Shown: piece by piece, positions 37,338-47,050 of the stretch
Numbering within the stretch: the first letter of the stretch is position 1
How the letters are laid out: the number at the start of each line of letters is the position of its first letter
Assembly: GCF_030409635.1 (NCBI RefSeq)
Contig: NZ_JAUFQF010000004.1
Coordinates: 1,646,241 to 1,710,240, forward strand
Length of the DNA: 64,000 nucleotides
Origin: Vibrio agarivorans
GTDB taxonomy: Bacteria > Pseudomonadota > Gammaproteobacteria > Enterobacterales > Vibrionaceae
Reading direction: 5' to 3'
Notes under the pieces: model-generated
The model's input: the letters and a program-made list of their open reading frames with translations, nothing else
What the model was told of the DNA's origin: nothing
Databases searched by the model: none
Translations under genes and position numbers: made by a program

Positions 37338-38260
37338 GTTCTCTTTTAGCAGCACAAAGCGAAGAGCCTATAGTGGCTCATCCTGTTTCGGTTGCCCAAG
37401 CCATTGAACAAGATGTACGTGATGGTTGGAAAGCGGAACTGGGTTTAACCTTTACGCAGCGCGGGGACAAAACCGTCCTCAAGCACCGAACGCAAAAAGG
37501 CCCGCTTGCTATCCAACGCCCGCTATATCCAGATGGAACAACATGCCATACCTATCTGCTTCACCCGCCGGGTGGAGTAGTGGGTGGTGATACGCTCGAT
37601 ATTCAAGTCACCCTTGAACCTCAAGCGCAGGCTCTAGTGACGACACCAGGCGCGACCAAGTTCTATCGCTCCAACAGTAAATACGCTCGCCAAACCCAAA
37701 CCTTGACGGTGAAATCGGGAGCTAGGCTAGAGTGGTTCCCTCAAGAAAATATCTTTTTCCCTCATGCACATACGCGGCTTGATACTCAAATTCATCTTGC
37801 GCCAGACGCACAGTTTTGGGGCTGGGAGATGCACTGTTTTGGCCGACCTGCACTACAAGAGGGATTTTCCCATGGGCACCTGATTGGTAAGACCGAAATT
37901 TTTGTTGATGGTCAGCGAATATTAACCGAAGGTCTCAACTTTCGAGGTGGCAGCAACCTTATGATAAATAAGGGAATGTTGAGTTATCCATTAGCGGCCA
38001 CCTTGTACATTAAAAGCGAAGATAATCAATTGCTTGAGTTGGTACAGAGCTTGCTCTGTTCTAGAACATCACAAGCCCAAAAGGTATCAGGTAACCCTAG
38101 GTATGTGCTCGGAGCTACTCAAATCGAGCAACTACTAGTGGTTCGTGCATTGGGGTATTGGAGTGAAGACCTTATTGATGTCATGAGTGAAGTGTGGCGC
38201 ATGAGTCGTGAGCACTTAACCGATAGCACACCAGATAACCCAAGAATATGGGCAACATAA
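37334..38260 (+). CDS. ureD: Urease accessory protein UreD
   Basis: This 308-residue maturation scaffold binds apo-urease and helps recruit UreF and UreG. It has LKHRTQKGPLAIQRPLYPDG, LLHPPGGVVGGDTL, TTPGATKFYRS and ENIFFPHAHT. The ATGA overlap with urtE shows translational coupling. Confidence 0.95.
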   Translation: MSSLLAAQSEEPIVAHPVSVAQAIEQDVRDGWKAELGLTFTQRGDKTVLKHRTQKGPLAIQRPLYPDGTTCHTYLLHPPGGVVGGDTLDIQVTLEPQAQALVTTPGATKFYRSNSKYARQTQTLTVKSGARLEWFPQENIFFPHAHTRLDTQIHLAPDAQFWGWEMHCFGRPALQEGFSHGHLIGKTEIFVDGQRILTEGLNFRGGSNLMINKGMLSYPLAATLYIKSEDNQLLELVQSLLCSRTSQAQKVSGNPRYVLGATQIEQLLVVRALGYWSEDLIDVMSEVWRMSREHLTDSTPDNPRIWAT

Positions 38261-38284
38261 TTTAAATTATACGCGAGCTGTAAC

Positions 38285-38587
38285 ATGGAATTATCACCAA
38301 GAGAAAAAGATAAGTTACTGATTTTTTGCGCAGGAATGTTGGCACAACAACGCAAAGAGAAAGGCTTAAAACTGAACTACCCAGAGTCTATTGCTTTTAT
38401 CAGTAGCGCGATTTTGGAAGGTGCGCGCGAAGGTAAAACCGTTGCAGAGTTGATGGATTTTGGACGCACCTTATTGTCTGTTGATGATGTAATGGAAGGC
38501 GTACCTTCGATGATCCCAGACGTGCAAGTTGAAGCGACGTTTCCTGACGGCACCAAGCTGGTTACCGTTCACGAACCAATAGTGTAA
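38285..38587 (+). CDS. ureA: Urease gamma subunit
   Basis: This 100-residue subunit shows the full family pattern: [40 protein letters not shown]-like EGAREGKTV, and [25 protein letters not shown]. It is a separate gene, as in the three-subunit bacterial urease. It lies 24 bp after ureD. Confidence 0.97.
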   Translation: MELSPREKDKLLIFCAGMLAQQRKEKGLKLNYPESIAFISSAILEGAREGKTVAELMDFGRTLLSVDDVMEGVPSMIPDVQVEATFPDGTKLVTVHEPIV

Positions 38588-38597
38588 GGAGCGCGAT

Positions 38598-38933
38598 ATG
38601 TCAGCGAGTCAAACCAACTACAGTGGTTTAGTGCCAGGCGTTGTTGAGACACCTAGTGGTGATATTACTCTCAACGAAGGCCGCGAAACTGTCACGGTTC
38701 AAGTGCAAAACCTTGGCGATCGTCCCGTTCAAATTGGTTCTCATTACCACTTTTATGAGGCCAATAACGCTCTAGATTTTGAGCGCGAAAAGACCAAAGG
38801 TTTTCGCCTCAATATACCCGCAGGCACGGCGACACGCTTTGAGCCAGGGCAGTCTAGAACGGTTGAGCTGGTGCGTTACGCCGGCAAGCTCGAAGTGTAC
38901 GGCTTTCAAGGCAAAGTGATGGGTAAAGTGTAA
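38598..38933 (+). CDS. ureB: Urease beta subunit
   Basis: This 111-residue subunit has the motifs [62 protein letters not shown] and FQGKVMGKV. It lies 10 bp after ureA. A stable hairpin follows before ureC. Confidence 0.97.
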   Translation: MSASQTNYSGLVPGVVETPSGDITLNEGRETVTVQVQNLGDRPVQIGSHYHFYEANNALDFEREKTKGFRLNIPAGTATRFEPGQSRTVELVRYAGKLEVYGFQGKVMGKV

Positions 38934-38954
38934 CCCGCTCCCTCTTTTCGCGTT

Positions 38955-38983
38955 CAGGTCGGTATTACAAGTAAACCGACCTG
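38955..38983 (+). other. Intercistronic hairpin between ureB and ureC
   Basis: CAGGTCGGT (38955-38963) and ACCGACCTG (38975-38983) form a perfect 9-bp stem with an 11-nt loop. There is no T-run after it, so message stabilisation or processing is more likely than termination. Confidence 0.7.
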
Positions 38984-39012
38984 CACGCAGCAAAAATAGC
39001 AAAGGATTGAAA

Positions 39013-40716
39013 ATGGCGACAATATCCAGACAGGCTTATGCCGAGATGTTTGGTCCAACAGTCGGGGACCGCGTACGTCTGGCCGATACTGAACTGTGGC
39101 TAGAAGTAGAAAAAGACTTCACGATTTATGGCGATGAGGTCAAATTTGGTGGTGGTAAGGTGATTCGTGACGGGATGGGGCAGAGCCAGCGTCCAAGCGC
39201 GGAAACACCTGACCTTGTGATCACAAACGCTGTGGTACTCGACTATTGGGGTATCGTAAAAGCGGATGTCGCAATCAAAAATGGCCGCATTCAAGCCTTA
39301 GGTAAAGCAGGTAACCCTGATGTTCAACCTGGTGTCGATATTGTCATTGGCCCTGGCACTGAAGTGCTTGCTGGAGAAGGCAATATCCTTACAGCGGGTG
39401 GTATTGATTCCCATATCCACTTTATCTGTCCTCAGCAAATAGAAGAGGCTTTGGCGTCAGGGGTAACGACGATGATCGGCGGTGGCACTGGGCCGAATAC
39501 CGGAACCAATGCCACCACATGCACACCGGGCCCTTGGAATATGCACCGCATGCTTGAGTCGTTGGATCAATTTCCAATGAACTTTGGTCTGTTGGGTAAG
39601 GGGAACGCGAGCCAACCGGAAGCCTTACGTGAGCAAGTCGCAGCAGGGGCGGTTGGCCTTAAACTCCATGAAGACTGGGGGACAACACCAGCATCGATTG
39701 ACACCTGCCTTAGCGTGGCGGATGAAATGGATGTGCAAGTGGCGATCCATACTGATACCTTGAATGAATCTGGTTTTGTTGAATCGACCCTCGGTGCGAT
39801 AGGCGACCGAGTTATTCATACTTACCACACCGAAGGTGCGGGTGGCGGTCATGCCCCCGATATTATCAAAGCGGCAGGTGAGTCGAATGTTTTGCCATCA
39901 TCGACCAACCCAACACGTCCATACACCATCAATACCGTTGATGAACATTTAGACATGCTAATGGTGTGTCACCACTTATCTCCCTCAATTGCTGAAGACG
40001 TCGCGTTTGCTGAATCACGTATTCGCCGTGAGACGATTGCCGCCGAAGACATCCTGCATGACCTTGGTGCATTTTCGATGATCGCCTCAGATTCACAAGC
40101 AATGGGGCGCGTTGGTGAAGTGATCACCAGAACATGGCAAACCGCCCATAAGATGAAAGTGCAGCGCGGCAGCTTGGCTGAAGATTCGAGCTATAGCGAT
40201 AACTTTCGACTCAAACGTTATGTGGCGAAATACACAATTAACCCGGCAATTACTCACGGAATGGCGCATGAAATTGGCTCAATAGAGCAAGGAAAATTGG
40301 CCGATCTTGTGTTGTGGAAGCCAGCGTTCTTTGGTGTTAAGCCTAGCGTGATCCTAAAAGGAGGCATGATTGCGATGGCACCGATGGGCGATCCAAATGC
40401 GTCAATTCCAACTCCTCAGCCTGTGCACTACCGCTCTATGTTCGGCAGTTACGGCAAAGCCAGTCAAAACACCTCAATGTTGTTTGTCTCTCAACAAGCG
40501 AAGCAAGACGACATTGCTGGGCAGTTGGGTCTGCAGAGCTTGATTGGTAAGGTGAGTCATTGCCGTGACATCAGCAAAGCCGACATGAAGCTGAATGACT
40601 GGATGCCGAAGATTGAGGTCGACTCACAAACTTATCAAGTGCGGGCTGATGGCGAGCTATTAGTGTGTGAACCTGCAGAAGTGTTGCCGATGGCACAGCG
40701 CTATTTCTTATTTTAA
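39013..40716 (+). CDS. ureC: Urease alpha subunit (catalytic)
   Basis: This 567-residue nickel enzyme hydrolyses urea to ammonia and carbamate. The nickel ligands and catalytic residues are visible: HIH in [13 protein letters not shown], the carbamylated Lys in GLKLHEDWG, His in [25 protein letters not shown], the flap MVCHHLSP with its Cys and His, and Asp in [10 protein letters not shown]. The length is standard. The ATG at 39013 is chosen over a TTG at 39007 because it follows AAAGGA at good spacing. Confidence 0.98.
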   Translation: MATISRQAYAEMFGPTVGDRVRLADTELWLEVEKDFTIYGDEVKFGGGKVIRDGMGQSQRPSAETPDLVITNAVVLDYWGIVKADVAIKNGRIQALGKAGNPDVQPGVDIVIGPGTEVLAGEGNILTAGGIDSHIHFICPQQIEEALASGVTTMIGGGTGPNTGTNATTCTPGPWNMHRMLESLDQFPMNFGLLGKGNASQPEALREQVAAGAVGLKLHEDWGTTPASIDTCLSVADEMDVQVAIHTDTLNESGFVESTLGAIGDRVIHTYHTEGAGGGHAPDIIKAAGESNVLPSSTNPTRPYTINTVDEHLDMLMVCHHLSPSIAEDVAFAESRIRRETIAAEDILHDLGAFSMIASDSQAMGRVGEVITRTWQTAHKMKVQRGSLAEDSSYSDNFRLKRYVAKYTINPAITHGMAHEIGSIEQGKLADLVLWKPAFFGVKPSVILKGGMIAMAPMGDPNASIPTPQPVHYRSMFGSYGKASQNTSMLFVSQQAKQDDIAGQLGLQSLIGKVSHCRDISKADMKLNDWMPKIEVDSQTYQVRADGELLVCEPAEVLPMAQRYFLF

Positions 40717-40753
40717 CAACGTGTCCTGATTCAGTGGTATAGGAGCAAAATTG

Positions 40754-41206
40754 ATGATTGAACTGACAGAGATTGATTCTCATGGCGATAAGCAAGCCGA
40801 TGGTTATTTGAGCTTGCCGATCGATAGTCGAATTAAAAGCCGTTTAAAAGTGACGCTAGATGATGGTCGTGATGCAGGTTTGTTCCTGCCGCGAGGTCAT
40901 ATTCTGCGTGGCGGCGAGCAGCTAACCAGTCAGTGCGGTTTGGTGGTGGAAGTGAAAGCAGCCCCCGAGCAAGTGTCTACTGTGTATTGCGAAGATGCGC
41001 ATCTATTGACGCGAGTCGCTTATCACTTGGGTAACCGTCATGTGCCGCTGCAAGTTGAAGCGGGCTGGGTGCGTTATCAGCACGACCATGTACTTGATGA
41101 AATGGTAGAAGGGCTAGGCGCAACCGTTACATCAGAGCAACAGCCTTTTGAGCCAGAGGGTGGGGCATACGGTGGTCGCTCTGGTGGGCATCATCACCAT
41201 CACTAA
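40754..41206 (+). CDS. ureE: Urease nickel chaperone UreE
   Basis: This 150-residue metallochaperone has LPRGHILRGGEQL, AYHLGNRHVPLQVE (with a conserved nickel-binding His) and a Gly-rich tail ending in five His, suited to nickel storage. The ATG at 40754 follows AGGAG; a TTG at 40751 is the alternative. Confidence 0.95.
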   Translation: MIELTEIDSHGDKQADGYLSLPIDSRIKSRLKVTLDDGRDAGLFLPRGHILRGGEQLTSQCGLVVEVKAAPEQVSTVYCEDAHLLTRVAYHLGNRHVPLQVEAGWVRYQHDHVLDEMVEGLGATVTSEQQPFEPEGGAYGGRSGGHHHHH

Positions 41207-41251
41207 ACTTCTTTGGCTAGCAATGGATAATAAATAATTAAGGAACGAGAT

Positions 41252-41815
41252 ATGAAAACCAAATTAACCACGTTGATCGCTTTACTGGCAACCCCTTCTC
41301 TAGCTTTGGCTCATCCAGGCCATGAGCACCACTCTTTTTCTTCTGGGTTAGTTCACCCTGTTACCGGTATTGATCATCTGATCATGCTGCTTGCTTTCGG
41401 ATTACTGATTGGCTGTGTGGCTGCGGGTAATCGCCATAAAGCGCAACTTGTTGTGGCCGGCCTAGTATCGTTGATTGTAGGGCTTTTCGCAGGGCAACTC
41501 TTTGGCTTCTCTATGATTGTTGAGCCGGCAATCATTGCCTCTCTGTTCGTTGTGAGCCTTGGCTTATGGCATGCGTTTTCTCCTTCAACAACGCGTATCA
41601 ACATGGCTCTCGCCGCGTCAATCAGCATGCTGTTTTTCCACGGTTACGCACATGGAGTGGAAGCAACAGGCAGCATCTCGGTGTTTGCTATTGGCATGCT
41701 AATCAGTGCAACTGCCTTAATGGTTGTTGGCAGTGTCGCGGGTAAATTATTACGTTCAAAATGGATTTCAGTGGGTGTCGCTTCAGCGAGTATTTTGCTG
41801 GTCTTGGCGTCTTAA
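41252..41815 (+). CDS. ureJ: HupE/UreJ-family nickel-associated membrane protein
   Basis: This 187-residue membrane protein has a cleavable or anchor signal (residues 1-20), the motif HPGHEHH just after it, HPVTGIDHLIMLLAFGLLIG and HGYAHGVEA. These His-rich signatures define HupE/UreJ, thought to be nickel or cobalt permeases. Its place between ureE and ureF supports a nickel supply role for urease. Confidence 0.9.
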   Translation: MKTKLTTLIALLATPSLALAHPGHEHHSFSSGLVHPVTGIDHLIMLLAFGLLIGCVAAGNRHKAQLVVAGLVSLIVGLFAGQLFGFSMIVEPAIIASLFVVSLGLWHAFSPSTTRINMALAASISMLFFHGYAHGVEATGSISVFAIGMLISATALMVVGSVAGKLLRSKWISVGVASASILLVLAS

Positions 41816-41847
41816 TTGACTAGATTAACTGACCAGAGTAATACGAT

Positions 41848-42537
41848 ATGGAACAGAACCAATCAAACAGCGAGCTGGCTTGTTATCGACTGTTCCAGCT
41901 GATCAGTCCGGCGTTGCCGATTGGTGGTTTTACCTATTCTCAAGGCCTTGAATATGCTGTCGAAGCTCAGTGGGTGAAGGACAGAAGTAGCCTCGAGGAT
42001 TGGTTGAAGCACATGGTGGAGTCAAGCGTAGCGACACTCGAGTTACCCATCATCGATAGATTTTATGCAGCGTTGGATAGCGGCGATATAGAAACCATCG
42101 AGCATTGGTGTGACGTGCTTTACACCAGCCGTGAAACCAGTGAGCTAAGAGCGGAAGAGCGACAAAGGGGGCTCGCGCTTTATACGTTGCTGCGTAAATT
42201 AGATATTGATATTCAAGTCGTTGATAGCCTCTCTAGCCATCCGAATCAACTGTTGGGGCTATGTATTGCGGCGCGCGCTTGGTCAATTGATCTTAACACC
42301 CTCAAGCAGGGTTATCTGTGGAGCTGGCTAGAGAACATCGTCACCGCAGGGGTTAAATTGATCCCTCTAGGTCAAACCGATGGTCAGTTAGCACTGATAA
42401 ATATTACCGAGTGTTTTCCAAAGGTGATCACTCAAGCACTAGATATTGAAGAGTGGATGATAGGCAGTTTTACGCCATCAATCGCAATAGCAAGCTCACT
42501 GCATCAAACGCAGTACACGCGATTGTTCCGCTCTTAA
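41848..42537 (+). CDS. ureF: Urease accessory protein UreF
   Basis: This 229-residue UreD/UreG partner regulates GTPase-driven nickel insertion. It has [34 protein letters not shown] and LGQTDGQ. Length and motifs are typical. It ends 34 bp before ureG. Confidence 0.95.
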   Translation: MEQNQSNSELACYRLFQLISPALPIGGFTYSQGLEYAVEAQWVKDRSSLEDWLKHMVESSVATLELPIIDRFYAALDSGDIETIEHWCDVLYTSRETSELRAEERQRGLALYTLLRKLDIDIQVVDSLSSHPNQLLGLCIAARAWSIDLNTLKQGYLWSWLENIVTAGVKLIPLGQTDGQLALINITECFPKVITQALDIEEWMIGSFTPSIAIASSLHQTQYTRLFRS

Positions 42538-42571
42538 AGCCTCATGGGCTGATGAACAAAGGAAGATTTCA

Positions 42572-43204
42572 ATGGAAAGTTATAAGCAACCACTACGAAT
42601 TGGTATCGGCGGCCCAGTAGGGTCAGGGAAAACAGCACTGCTTGAAGTGCTGTGTAAGGCAATTCGCGACAAGTTGAACATCGCAGTCGTTACCAACGAT
42701 ATCTATACCCAAGAAGATGCAAAAATCCTGACTCGCGCAGAGGCGTTAGACCCTGATCGTATCATTGGTGTAGAGACAGGTGGCTGTCCACATACTGCGA
42801 TTCGTGAAGATGCATCAATGAACCTCGCGGCGGTTGAAGAGTTAGCAAAACTGCACAAAAATCTTGATGTCGTTTTTGTAGAAAGTGGCGGTGACAACCT
42901 AAGTGCGACCTTTAGCCCAGAGTTGGCCGATTTAACTATCTATGTGATAGACGTAGCAGAAGGGGAGAAGATCCCACGTAAAGGTGGCCCGGGTATTACT
43001 CGTTCTGATCTGTTGGTTATCAACAAAATTGACCTTGCACCATATGTTGGTGCATCGTTAGAGGTGATGGAGCAAGATACTCAGCGTATGCGACCAACAA
43101 AACCGTTTGTGTTCACCAACTTAAAAGAGAGTAAAGGGCTAGATACGATTATCGACTTTATTGTCACAGAAGGGATGCTGACGCTGAAAGAGCCAGTGGC
43201 TTGA
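42572..43204 (+). CDS. ureG: Urease GTPase UreG
   Basis: This 210-residue SIMIBI GTPase drives nickel delivery to UreC. It has a P-loop [15 protein letters not shown] (residues 12-26), the metal motif [39 protein letters not shown] and the NKID specificity motif ([13 protein letters not shown]). It is the last gene of the operon and is followed by a bidirectional terminator. Confidence 0.97.
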   Translation: MESYKQPLRIGIGGPVGSGKTALLEVLCKAIRDKLNIAVVTNDIYTQEDAKILTRAEALDPDRIIGVETGGCPHTAIREDASMNLAAVEELAKLHKNLDVVFVESGGDNLSATFSPELADLTIYVIDVAEGEKIPRKGGPGITRSDLLVINKIDLAPYVGASLEVMEQDTQRMRPTKPFVFTNLKESKGLDTIIDFIVTEGMLTLKEPVA

Positions 43205-43305
43205 TGGGGTAGTGGGTTACGTCGTCATACTGGACTTGATTCAGTATCTAATTGAAGCGGAGGAAAGCCTCTTTGTTCCGTACAATTTATTACCCTACAG
43301 CTAAA

Positions 43306-43335
43306 AAAATAGCTCCGCATTTGCGGAGCTATTTT
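43306..43335. terminator. Bidirectional terminator between ureG and sstT
   Basis: A perfect 13-bp stem, AAAATAGCTCCGC at 43306-43318 and its complement at 43323-43335, has a 4-nt loop. A and T tracts on the two sides serve both strands. Confidence 0.92.
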
Positions 43336-43360
43336 ACTTCAAGCATCTTAAATTCAGAGC

Positions 43361-44602
43361 TTACATTTTCTGCTCTTCAAGCTGTGTTGCTTGCGTTTGT
43401 TGCTGAACTGATTTACAAACGGCAGCGGTAAATACCACGTCTGTTGAGCTATTTAGTGCTGTTTCTGCTGAATCCTGGATCACGCCGATGATAAAGCCTA
43501 CAGCTACAACCTGCATTGCCACGTCATTTGAAATACCAAATAGGCCACACGCAAGTGGAATAAGAAGTAGTGAGCCACCTGCCACACCAGATGCGCCACA
43601 AGCTGATACTGCAGCAACAATACTCAGTAGCAGTGCCGTGAAGATATCAACTTGAATACCCATCGTATGCACTGCGGCTAAAGTTAGTGTGGTGATGGTG
43701 ATTGCAGCACCAGCCATGTTAATTGTCGCACCCAGTGGAATAGAAACGGAGTAGGTGTCTTCGTCAAGCTCTAGCTTTTCACACAACGCCATGTTCACTG
43801 GGATGTTAGCGGCACTTGAACGAGTAAAGAAGGCCGTAACACCGCTTTCGCGCAGACATTGGAAAATCAGCGGGTAAGGGTTTTGCTTGGTTTTAAAGAA
43901 GACAATCGCAGGGTTTACAACCAGTGCGATGATCACCATTGCACCAAGCAGAACTGCCAGCAGGTGAGCATAGCCTGCAAGGGCCTCAAAACCAGTCGTC
44001 GCGAAGGTTGTTGAAACCAAGCCGAAGATACCAAAAGGCGCTAGACGGATAATGAAACGCACGATATGTGACACACTGTGGCTCAGATCTTCAAAAACGG
44101 CTTTTGTTGTATCTGAAGCATGGTGCAGAGCTAAACCTAGGCCGACACCCCAAGCAAGAATACCGATGTAGTTCGCTTCAACCAGTGCATTTACTGGGTT
44201 ATCCACCAACTTGAACAGTAGAGTTTGTAGTACTTCGGCAATACCCTGTGGTGGTGTTGCACCTTCTGCTCCCGTCACGAGTGTCAAAGTCGTAGGAAAT
44301 AGAAAGCTCAATACCACTGCAGTCAATGCAGCGAAGAGTGTACCAATTAGGTAAAGCACAACGATTGGGCGCATGTGGGTGTGTTGGTTTTTCTTCTGAT
44401 TAGCGATCGAAGCAGCCACCAAAATGAAGACCAAAATGGGTGCTATGGCTTTTAACGCGCCAACAAAAAGACTACCTAACATGCCTGCGCTTACTGCGTG
44501 ATCCGGCGCAACGGTTGCGAGAATCACACCAAGTACGATACCGGCGAGAATTTGCAGCACAAGATTACCTTGGCTGAAACGGGCGATTATGTTGTTTTGC
44601 AT
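43361..44602 (-). CDS. sstT: Sodium:serine/threonine symporter SstT
   Basis: This 413-residue dicarboxylate/amino acid:cation symporter family member has [20 protein letters not shown] (the SSAAN hairpin with substrate contacts), [46 protein letters not shown] and a tail [20 protein letters not shown]. The N-terminal [18 protein letters not shown] agrees with SstT. It is monocistronic and convergent with the urease operon. Confidence 0.95.
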   Translation of the reverse strand: MQNNIIARFSQGNLVLQILAGIVLGVILATVAPDHAVSAGMLGSLFVGALKAIAPILVFILVAASIANQKKNQHTHMRPIVVLYLIGTLFAALTAVVLSFLFPTTLTLVTGAEGATPPQGIAEVLQTLLFKLVDNPVNALVEANYIGILAWGVGLGLALHHASDTTKAVFEDLSHSVSHIVRFIIRLAPFGIFGLVSTTFATTGFEALAGYAHLLAVLLGAMVIIALVVNPAIVFFKTKQNPYPLIFQCLRESGVTAFFTRSSAANIPVNMALCEKLELDEDTYSVSIPLGATINMAGAAITITTLTLAAVHTMGIQVDIFTALLLSIVAAVSACGASGVAGGSLLLIPLACGLFGISNDVAMQVVAVGFIIGVIQDSAETALNSSTDVVFTAAVCKSVQQQTQATQLEEQKM

Positions 44603-44839
44603 ACATCTATCCTGAAGTATTGTTTGACACTGCCCTTGGCCTCTATACGGCTTGAATTATGGCTTCAATTTGCTCGGGCTAAGGTGCAGCATTCCATTAA
44701 TTGACCAGCACTATTAATGCTGGCTAAACAATATACGCCTTTTTATTAAAAAATGTGACCCTGCGTGGCGGAAAATACCACTTATGTAGTGATTTTGTGG
44801 TGAAATATGTTGCACGTTGTTGGTGTTAAAGAATAAAAA

Positions 44840-44857
44840 AGGAGACCGAAGTCTCCT
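44840..44857 (-). terminator. Terminator of the RsgA-type GTPase gene
   Basis: A 7-bp stem (AGGAGAC at 44840-44846, GTCTCCT at 44851-44857) surrounds a CGAA loop. A T-run follows on the minus strand. It lies 26 bp past the stop. Confidence 0.8.
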
Positions 44858-44882
44858 AAAATTGGTGAGTTATCGAGAAAAA

Positions 44883-45941
44883 CTAAAATTTGCCTTTTCG
44901 ATTACGTGCCTCACCTTGAATGCTGCGATACATCTTACCAAGCTGTTTATCGTGTGCGCGTTGCTCAGCCAGTGTCGCACCATTGTGGCGCTGCTCGCGA
45001 AGCAGCTTCTGATAGTTATTGAGACGGCGAAGCTCAAGTTCACCAGAGGCTAGCGCTGCTTGTATTGCACACCCTGGCTCACTGTCGTGACTGCAATCAG
45101 AAAAGCGGCATTGACTGGCGAGTGATTCGACATCAGCAAAAGTTTCACTCACGCCTTGCTCACAGTCAGCCAGTTGCAACTCACGCATTCCAGGGGTGTC
45201 AATCAACACACCACCGGCAGGTAAAATATGAATTGAACGTGACGTTGTGGTGTGACGTCCCTTGCTATCATCTTCACGAATACCACCCGTTTCTTGCGTC
45301 TCTTGACCAAGCAAGGTGTTGACCAGTGTTGATTTGCCTACCCCTGACGAGCCCATAAAGGCGACAGTTTGACCAACGTTACACCAAGCACTTAGGCATT
45401 GAATGCTATCTGCATCAAGACTGTTAACACTCTCGACCATCAAGAGTGGGTTCAGCTTCATAACTTGCTGTTTCAACTCTTGCGTTTGTGGGCATAAGTC
45501 AGCTTTGGTGAGCACGATAACAGGCTCAACTTCCGTTTCATGAGCAAGCGCCAAATAACGCTCAATACGGCTTAAGTTAAAATCATCGTTCAGCGAAACC
45601 ACGATAAATAGAGTGTCGATGTTGGCTGCGATAAACTGCTCTGCCACCTTGCTACCTGCTGCTTTACGACTAAAAAGACTACGACGATCCAAAAGCCTAA
45701 TGAACTCGTTATGGTCGCTTAAGATCACCCAGTCGCCAACGGTCATAGGAGGCAGGCTATGATGGATATCGAGGTGCTTCTCGCCTTGCTCAGTCCATAC
45801 GATATAGCCGCTTCGATGGTGTGCGATAACGCGACCAAAACAGGTGTTTTCATAGTCGTCGAGCGTTAATTGCTGCTGAAAAAAGCCTTTCCAACCAAGT
45901 TGGTTTAATGTCAGTGATGTTAGATTAATTTGTTGTTTCAT
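44883..45941 (-). CDS. rsgA: RsgA-family ribosome-associated GTPase (probable paralogue)
   Basis: This 352-residue circularly permuted GTPase has an OB-fold (residues 35-100), then G4 VLTKAD, G1 [12 protein letters not shown], the switch region GRHTTTSR, G3 DTPGMREL and a C-terminal zinc knuckle [14 protein letters not shown]. RsgA checks 30S maturation. Its N- and C-termini differ from the canonical E. coli protein (no basic N-terminal tail; an extra basic C-terminus), and the canonical vibrio gene normally lies elsewhere, so this may be a second copy. The untranslated region upstream is long, with a leader ORF and competing hairpins. The ribosome site is weak (GGGAA). Confidence 0.88.
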   Translation of the reverse strand: MKQQINLTSLTLNQLGWKGFFQQQLTLDDYENTCFGRVIAHHRSGYIVWTEQGEKHLDIHHSLPPMTVGDWVILSDHNEFIRLLDRRSLFSRKAAGSKVAEQFIAANIDTLFIVVSLNDDFNLSRIERYLALAHETEVEPVIVLTKADLCPQTQELKQQVMKLNPLLMVESVNSLDADSIQCLSAWCNVGQTVAFMGSSGVGKSTLVNTLLGQETQETGGIREDDSKGRHTTTSRSIHILPAGGVLIDTPGMRELQLADCEQGVSETFADVESLASQCRFSDCSHDSEPGCAIQAALASGELELRRLNNYQKLLREQRHNGATLAEQRAHDKQLGKMYRSIQGEARNRKGKF

Positions 45942-46008
45942 TGTCGAATTTCCCAGACGCCGCTGAATTTAAGATAGAGCAAGGCGCCTAAAAGTAATAA
46001 CACTATTA

Positions 46009-46147
46009 GGGTCTAATTCGAGTAGATTTTGACCCCGGATAAGTCCGGGCTATGAAGAGGGTGTAAGAAGTGAAGGCGTAATTAATTGAAAGCCTGATTT
46101 TGCTAAATCAGTTTAGTTAATTCGGTTCAGTTACTTCTGCATAGCCC
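46009..46147 (-). promoter_or_regulatory. Competing hairpins in the leader of the RsgA-type gene
   Basis: On the minus strand a nested long stem pairs 46140-46147 with 46047-46054 (GGGCTATG/CATAGCCC). Inside it lie 46133-46138/46066-46071, 46117-46122/46080-46085 and 46105-46111/46094-46100 (tetraloop). Its 3' arm shares bases 46047-46049 with a second hairpin (46034-46049, CCGGA/TCCGG). That in turn shares 46034-46035 with a third (GGGTC/GACCC, 46031-46035/46009-46013). The structures exclude one another stepwise, like an attenuator, though no T-run ends any of them. Confidence 0.6.
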
Positions 46148-46172
46148 AGTGGTTAAAAGTCATTACAATCAT
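46131..46172 (-). CDS. Putative leader peptide MIVMTFNHWAMQK
   Basis: This 13-codon frame on the minus strand lies 190 bp upstream of the RsgA-type gene. It has a near-ideal ribosome site, GGAGG at 46179-46183, 6 nt before the ATG. Codons 9-13 (Trp-Ala-Met-Gln-Lys) form the 5' arm of the long downstream stem, so a ribosome paused there would disrupt that stem. Nothing about the peptide itself is recognised. The frame could be chance, but the combination of strong ribosome site, short frame and overlapping stem is typical of translational attenuators. Confidence 0.55.
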   Translation of the reverse strand: MIVMTFNHWAMQK

Positions 46173-46248
46173 TCGTATCCTCCAAGTATTTAGTCAATAT
46201 ATTCGTTTAATGAGTGGCGATTATAGTCGCTCTATTGCCACTATGTCT

Positions 46249-46917
46249 CTAGTTTTCTGCTCTTGCCGTTAAGCGATAGAGGCGATAACCGATCGCTAAT
46301 AGTGCACAAATGGCTGCTGGTGCAATTAGGGCTTGAAATGCAAATTGACCAAACAGATAGGCCCCTAGCGTGCCGCCAGAGATAAAACCCAACGCGATGA
46401 GGCTAAAAAGTACCGCTCGGCGCTTATGGAAAGACTCTCCGCGCAGCATTGAACCAAACATAATGCCAAGGTCGGTAATGATACCCGTGAGGTGAGTCGT
46501 ACGCACAATCGCACCACTGTAGGTTGTCACCATCGCATTTTGCAGGCCACACGCCATTGAGGCCGCATAATGCCCGTAATGAGAGTTATCTTTGAGTAAG
46601 GTCATCGCCGTGAGCAGCAAAACCGCCTCGATAGCCAATGCGGTATCGTAGTGACGGCCCAACTTTAACGCGGTGCTGTGGAGCAATAACCCGGACAGTG
46701 CAGCTCCTGCAAAAAAGGCACCGATAACACCTGCCAGGTGCAGTGTTAAAGAGTAAGAGTCTTTTAATAGGCTAGTGCCGAGTAAGGTTGCTGTGCCTGA
46801 TAGATGCGAGATAGATTGATGTTCTACCCCCAGTAAACCGATTGCGTTAATGCATCCTGCGATGAAAGCCAGCAGAAAAGCACCGTATTCGATCCATTTT
46901 GGGAGTTGGGTAATCAA
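46249..46917 (-). CDS. DUF1275 (YoaK-type) membrane protein
   Basis: This protein of about 222 residues has six or so hydrophobic segments and DUF1275 features (YGAFLLAFIAGCINAIGLLG, HLSGTATLLG, ACGLQNAMVTTYSGAIVRTTHLTGIITDLG). Function is unknown. The TTG at 46917 is preferred because AGAAGG precedes it by 6 bp. The longer frame from an ATG at 46968 has no ribosome site, and that ATG is part of a TATAAT-like -10 element. Confidence 0.75.
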   Translation of the reverse strand: MITQLPKWIEYGAFLLAFIAGCINAIGLLGVEHQSISHLSGTATLLGTSLLKDSYSLTLHLAGVIGAFFAGAALSGLLLHSTALKLGRHYDTALAIEAVLLLTAMTLLKDNSHYGHYAASMACGLQNAMVTTYSGAIVRTTHLTGIITDLGIMFGSMLRGESFHKRRAVLFSLIALGFISGGTLGAYLFGQFAFQALIAPAAICALLAIGYRLYRLTARAEN

Positions 46918-46989
46918 GTCACACCTTCTTTTGTTTGAGCGCTCAAGCAATGAGCGAAGGCGGCGCATTATACACCCAAAAAGATAATA

Positions 46990-47020
46990 GGCGAGAGCTT
47001 TGTCAGATAATGCTCTCGCC
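46990..47020 (-). terminator. Terminator of the sodium:solute symporter gene
   Basis: GGCGAGAGC (46990-46998) and GCTCTCGCC (47012-47020) form a perfect 9-bp stem with a T-rich stretch following on the minus strand. It lies 31 bp beyond the symporter stop. Confidence 0.82.
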
Positions 47021-47050
47021 GAATTTATCTCTTACTTTTTCGGGGCCAAC

